Origin: Chryseobacterium sp. HSC-36S06
GTDB taxonomy: Bacteria; Bacteroidota; Bacteroidia; Flavobacteriales; Weeksellaceae
DNA length: 64,000 nucleotides
Reading direction: 5' to 3'
Assembly: GCF_024171485.1 (NCBI RefSeq)
Contig: NZ_JALJZX010000002.1
Coordinates: 868,001-932,000, forward strand
Below, piece after piece: positions 61,837 to 64,000 of this stretch. Numbering within the stretch: the stretch's first letter is position 1; each line of letters starts with the position of its first letter. The notes below the pieces were generated by a model. That model worked only from the letters and a program-made list of their open reading frames with translations, made no database searches and was not told where the DNA came from. Position numbers and translations under genes: made by a program.

Positions 61837-61861
61837 CTTATCATCATGCTATATATATTTG

Positions 61862-63649
61862 CTAGTAACCATAATCGTTGGTCAGCGTATTATTGCTCGC
61901 ATCCAGGAATACCTGCCAGATTGGCCAGAACTGTCTGGTATCCGGATCTTTTCTGTACAACGAAGCAATTTTCGAATCTGAAAGAGAAGTCCAGTCCACT
62001 GCGGTCCATCCGGCACCGGGATCGGTAAATTCACCTCTGTTCAGACCATAGAAGATCAGCGTTTCGTTGTCAGGCGCATATTTGTAGTACAGTGTGGAAG
62101 GTACGTTCTCATACCGTCCGGTTCTGTTTTTCAGTTCGGTAAGCCTTGCTTTTGCGTCCGCCATATTTGCTCCTAAAAGGTTCCATCGGATCAAAGCCTG
62201 CTTACGCTCCATTTCACCGGTGAATTCAAACTTATGTTCATCTACGATCGCATTGAACATGGCCTGTTTTGAGGTAAGTGCATTCACATAATTTTCAACT
62301 TTTACAGGTCGGTCCGCCGCGGCAAACGCCCTGTTTCTTATTAATTTCAGGTAAGGTGCTGCTGCTGCAGGCCCTTCCACTTCGTTAGCCGCTTCTGCAG
62401 CCATCAACAAGATTTCTGCATAGCGCATGTAAATTTTGTTTACCCCGTCGTCATTTGTTGACGTTACCAATCTGTTCATCCATTCGAAACGGTACTTGCC
62501 GAAATACCATCTGTTGAAAGCGCCAACTTCCTGCTTCGCTCTTCCGGCCACTGCGTTGCCCCATTTATAAGGCACACAGGTTACATTTCTCCTGGTATCT
62601 GAAAGATCGAAATCGTAGAATACACTCGGCAGCGGGCCGCCCTGTCCACCTCTGTTGCTTCCCATCTGCTGATACTGGTCGTTGGTTGCGTGATTTACCG
62701 CGAAAGTAAACAGTACACGGCCTCTTCCCGCAGCGAATGGAATTTCCCAGAGGGATTCATTTCCTGCCGTCAGAATTTCCTGATTGTATTTTTTCCAGAA
62801 TCCTTCAAACGTAGGCTCCAGTTTAGCAGTTCCGCTGTTGATGATGTCGCGGCACTCCTTTAAAGCAAGGGGATACATTTTCGCCACGGATAATTCCGGA
62901 TCGTTACTTCTCCGGATTCCGTCAGGATACTGAGAATACCCCGAAGCAGCAAGCGCTACTCTCGCTTTCAGTCCTTTTACAAATGCTTTATTGATTCTTT
63001 CGACACTGCTGGTTGCCGCGCTTCCATTAGGCCACGGGACCAACGTTTCAGCTTCTGCGAGATCAGCTAAAAGCTGCTTGTAGATAACATCGCGGCTGGA
63101 TTTAGGAACATACACTGTTTCGGTATTGATTGGCTCAAATCTCGCGGGAACATCTCCCCAACCTTTGACAAGATCGCTATAATATATTGCCCGCAACGTA
63201 AGCGCCTCCCCAAGTAGATAACCTAAGTCGGAACCCGGGGTAGGATTACCGTAAGTCCTTAAACCTCTGATACAGAGATTTGCTCTCTCGATGCCCGAAT
63301 ACATCATTGCCCATACGTTGTTGGTGGTATTCATCTGGCTGTTGTTCGGTTTAGCATCATATACCACAAGGTCGGCATTATCATTCGAGGTCGATTCGGA
63401 TGAATTGAGCCATTCGGTATCGGTATTCATTCCGTAAAACGGAATCCACCGGCCTCTGTAGGAATTTGTTTCAGCCATCGGAACTTTGATTCCGTCCACG
63501 GCACCCTTGGCAAGATCCGGGTTCGAAAATATAGTTGCTTCTGAGTAAGATGACGGCGCTTCAACCGTGAGCAGCTCCTCGCCAAGCTGTTTGCAGGAAA
63601 GCACAGCAAACGACATCAGCACAAGCGAAATTTTTATTGAAATTTTCAT
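61862..63649 (-). CDS. SusD/RagB-family surface glycan-binding lipoprotein
   Basis: This 595-residue lipoprotein (MSFAVLSCKQ; lipidated Cys near residue 19) has the SusD fold: SYSEATIFSNPDLAKGAVDGIK near residues 36-57, LGYLLGEALTLRAIYYSDLVKGWGDVP (over 143-170) and the RYAEILLMAAEAANEV segment near 400, with the C-terminal Tyr/Trp-rich end. It binds pectic oligosaccharides at the cell surface and gates the SusC transporter. It lies 40 bases after SusC on the same strand and ends at a strong terminator. Confidence 0.95.
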   Translation of the reverse strand: MKISIKISLVLMSFAVLSCKQLGEELLTVEAPSSYSEATIFSNPDLAKGAVDGIKVPMAETNSYRGRWIPFYGMNTDTEWLNSSESTSNDNADLVVYDAKPNNSQMNTTNNVWAMMYSGIERANLCIRGLRTYGNPTPGSDLGYLLGEALTLRAIYYSDLVKGWGDVPARFEPINTETVYVPKSSRDVIYKQLLADLAEAETLVPWPNGSAATSSVERINKAFVKGLKARVALAASGYSQYPDGIRRSNDPELSVAKMYPLALKECRDIINSGTAKLEPTFEGFWKKYNQEILTAGNESLWEIPFAAGRGRVLFTFAVNHATNDQYQQMGSNRGGQGGPLPSVFYDFDLSDTRRNVTCVPYKWGNAVAGRAKQEVGAFNRWYFGKYRFEWMNRLVTSTNDDGVNKIYMRYAEILLMAAEAANEVEGPAAAAPYLKLIRNRAFAAADRPVKVENYVNALTSKQAMFNAIVDEHKFEFTGEMERKQALIRWNLLGANMADAKARLTELKNRTGRYENVPSTLYYKYAPDNETLIFYGLNRGEFTDPGAGWTAVDWTSLSDSKIASLYRKDPDTRQFWPIWQVFLDASNNTLTNDYGY

Positions 63650-63689
63650 TTATTTAAAATTTAAAGGATGGTAAGTTAATCTTTGTCAT

Positions 63690-64000
63690 TTAAAAACTGA
63701 GGTTAGCACCGAACACTACCTGGCGGCTGCGCGGAAATCCTGAGTAGTCCACACCTGGGGTTTGCGGCGTCTGTCTTCTGGTTGAAACCTCCGGATCCTG
63801 CCCTGAATAGTTGGTGATTACAAAAACATTATATGCCGACGCATAGAATCTCATCTTGGTTAATTTCAGGCTTTTTACAAAGCTGTCGGGAAGGGAATAT
63901 CCTAATGACACCGTGTTCAGACGTAAAAACGAACCGTCTTCTACTGCCCAGTCGCTGAATACGTAGCGTGGCATGTATGGAGACCATAAACTTGTTCCTG
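63690..64000 (-). CDS. SusC/RagA-family TonB-linked transporter, C-terminal part
   Basis: Only the last 100 or so residues lie in the window. The final block FLRLNTVSLGYSLPDSFVKSL, then YASAYNVFVITNYSGQDPEVS and the C-terminal VVFGANLSF is the standard end of SusC/RagA barrel proteins. Members import oligosaccharides across the outer membrane with TonB. It pairs with the SusD gene 40 bases downstream and probably shares the same promoter, which lies outside the window. Confidence 0.95.
   Translation of the reverse strand, partial: GTSLWSPYMPRYVFSDWAVEDGSFLRLNTVSLGYSLPDSFVKSLKLTKMRFYASAYNVFVITNYSGQDPEVSTRRQTPQTPGVDYSGFPRSRQVVFGANLSF

Noticed and set aside
61767..61847. Longer N terminus for the CE8 pectinesterase
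   Set aside because: The extension runs through the terminator of susD; the signal peptide begins at the ATG at 61766.
1..64000. CRISPR arrays, tRNA or rRNA genes, insertion sequences
   Set aside because: No regularly spaced identical repeats with unique spacers, no cloverleaf or rRNA signature, and no transposase frame were found. The only regular arrays are the two 11-bp tandem repeats, which have no spacers.

Overview
The window reads as a chromosome segment of a Bacteroidota bacterium of class Flavobacteriia, most like the Chryseobacterium/Kaistella group (Weeksellaceae). Signs are type IX secretion (T9SS) C-terminal sorting tails, a SusC/SusD pair, Bacteroidota-type promoters (TTTG / TAnnTTTG) instead of -35/-10 boxes, no obvious Shine-Dalgarno sites, short-form GlgP, a DnaJ with a reduced zinc finger, and lipoproteins of families typical of Chryseobacterium. 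No rRNA, tRNA, CRISPR array or intact insertion sequence was seen.

Region 1 (about 1-28 kb) is mostly housekeeping: an rRNA methyltransferase (cut by the left edge), a small methyltransferase, a ZIP transporter, a FadL-like porin, a Tyr/Gly-rich lipoprotein, proS, a DUF937-OmpA protein, mntH with a palindromic operator on its promoter, grpE-dnaJ, a DedA protein, prfB, an FAD oxidoreductase, glgP, a cysteine-dioxygenase-like cupin, mtaB, and a minus-strand run gpsA-trhA-mqo-DUF1684 ending in an unlisted 51-residue membrane protein whose stop codon overlaps that of mtaB. An M23 peptidase, a lipoprotein and an atypical voltage-gated-type ion channel follow.

Region 2 (about 28-35 kb) is accessory: degenerate repeats, an SPFH protein, an AT-rich leucine-rich lipoprotein, a probable deletion scar (a 5' gene stub with its promoter next to the 3' end of a toxin-like gene), a small lipoprotein, and orphan small membrane, secreted and NTF2-fold immunity-like genes separated by a repeated intergenic element. 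It looks like the remains of a polymorphic toxin/immunity locus.

Region 3 (about 35-46 kb) has two amidohydrolase-family proteins, of which one and a half appear to lack metal ligands, then 59-bp twin repeats, a degenerate receiver-domain protein, an 11-bp tandem repeat, tex, a DUF421 protein with a zinc-ribbon tail, a DJ-1/PfpI protein and a DUF389 membrane protein.

Region 4 (about 46-64 kb, continuing past the right edge) is a pectin utilisation locus: CE12 acetylesterase, PL10-CE8 fusion, GH105, DUF4861 protein, alpha/beta-hydrolase esterase, two PL1 pectate lyases, a large CE8 pectinesterase, two stand-alone secreted WDF-module proteins and SusD/SusC. Four promoters here carry the same palindrome (TGTAATCGATTgTA type) immediately after the -7 element, which implies one shared regulator not encoded in the window. 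The genes together cover de-esterification and cleavage of homogalacturonan, trimming of rhamnogalacturonan and unsaturated oligosaccharides, and import.
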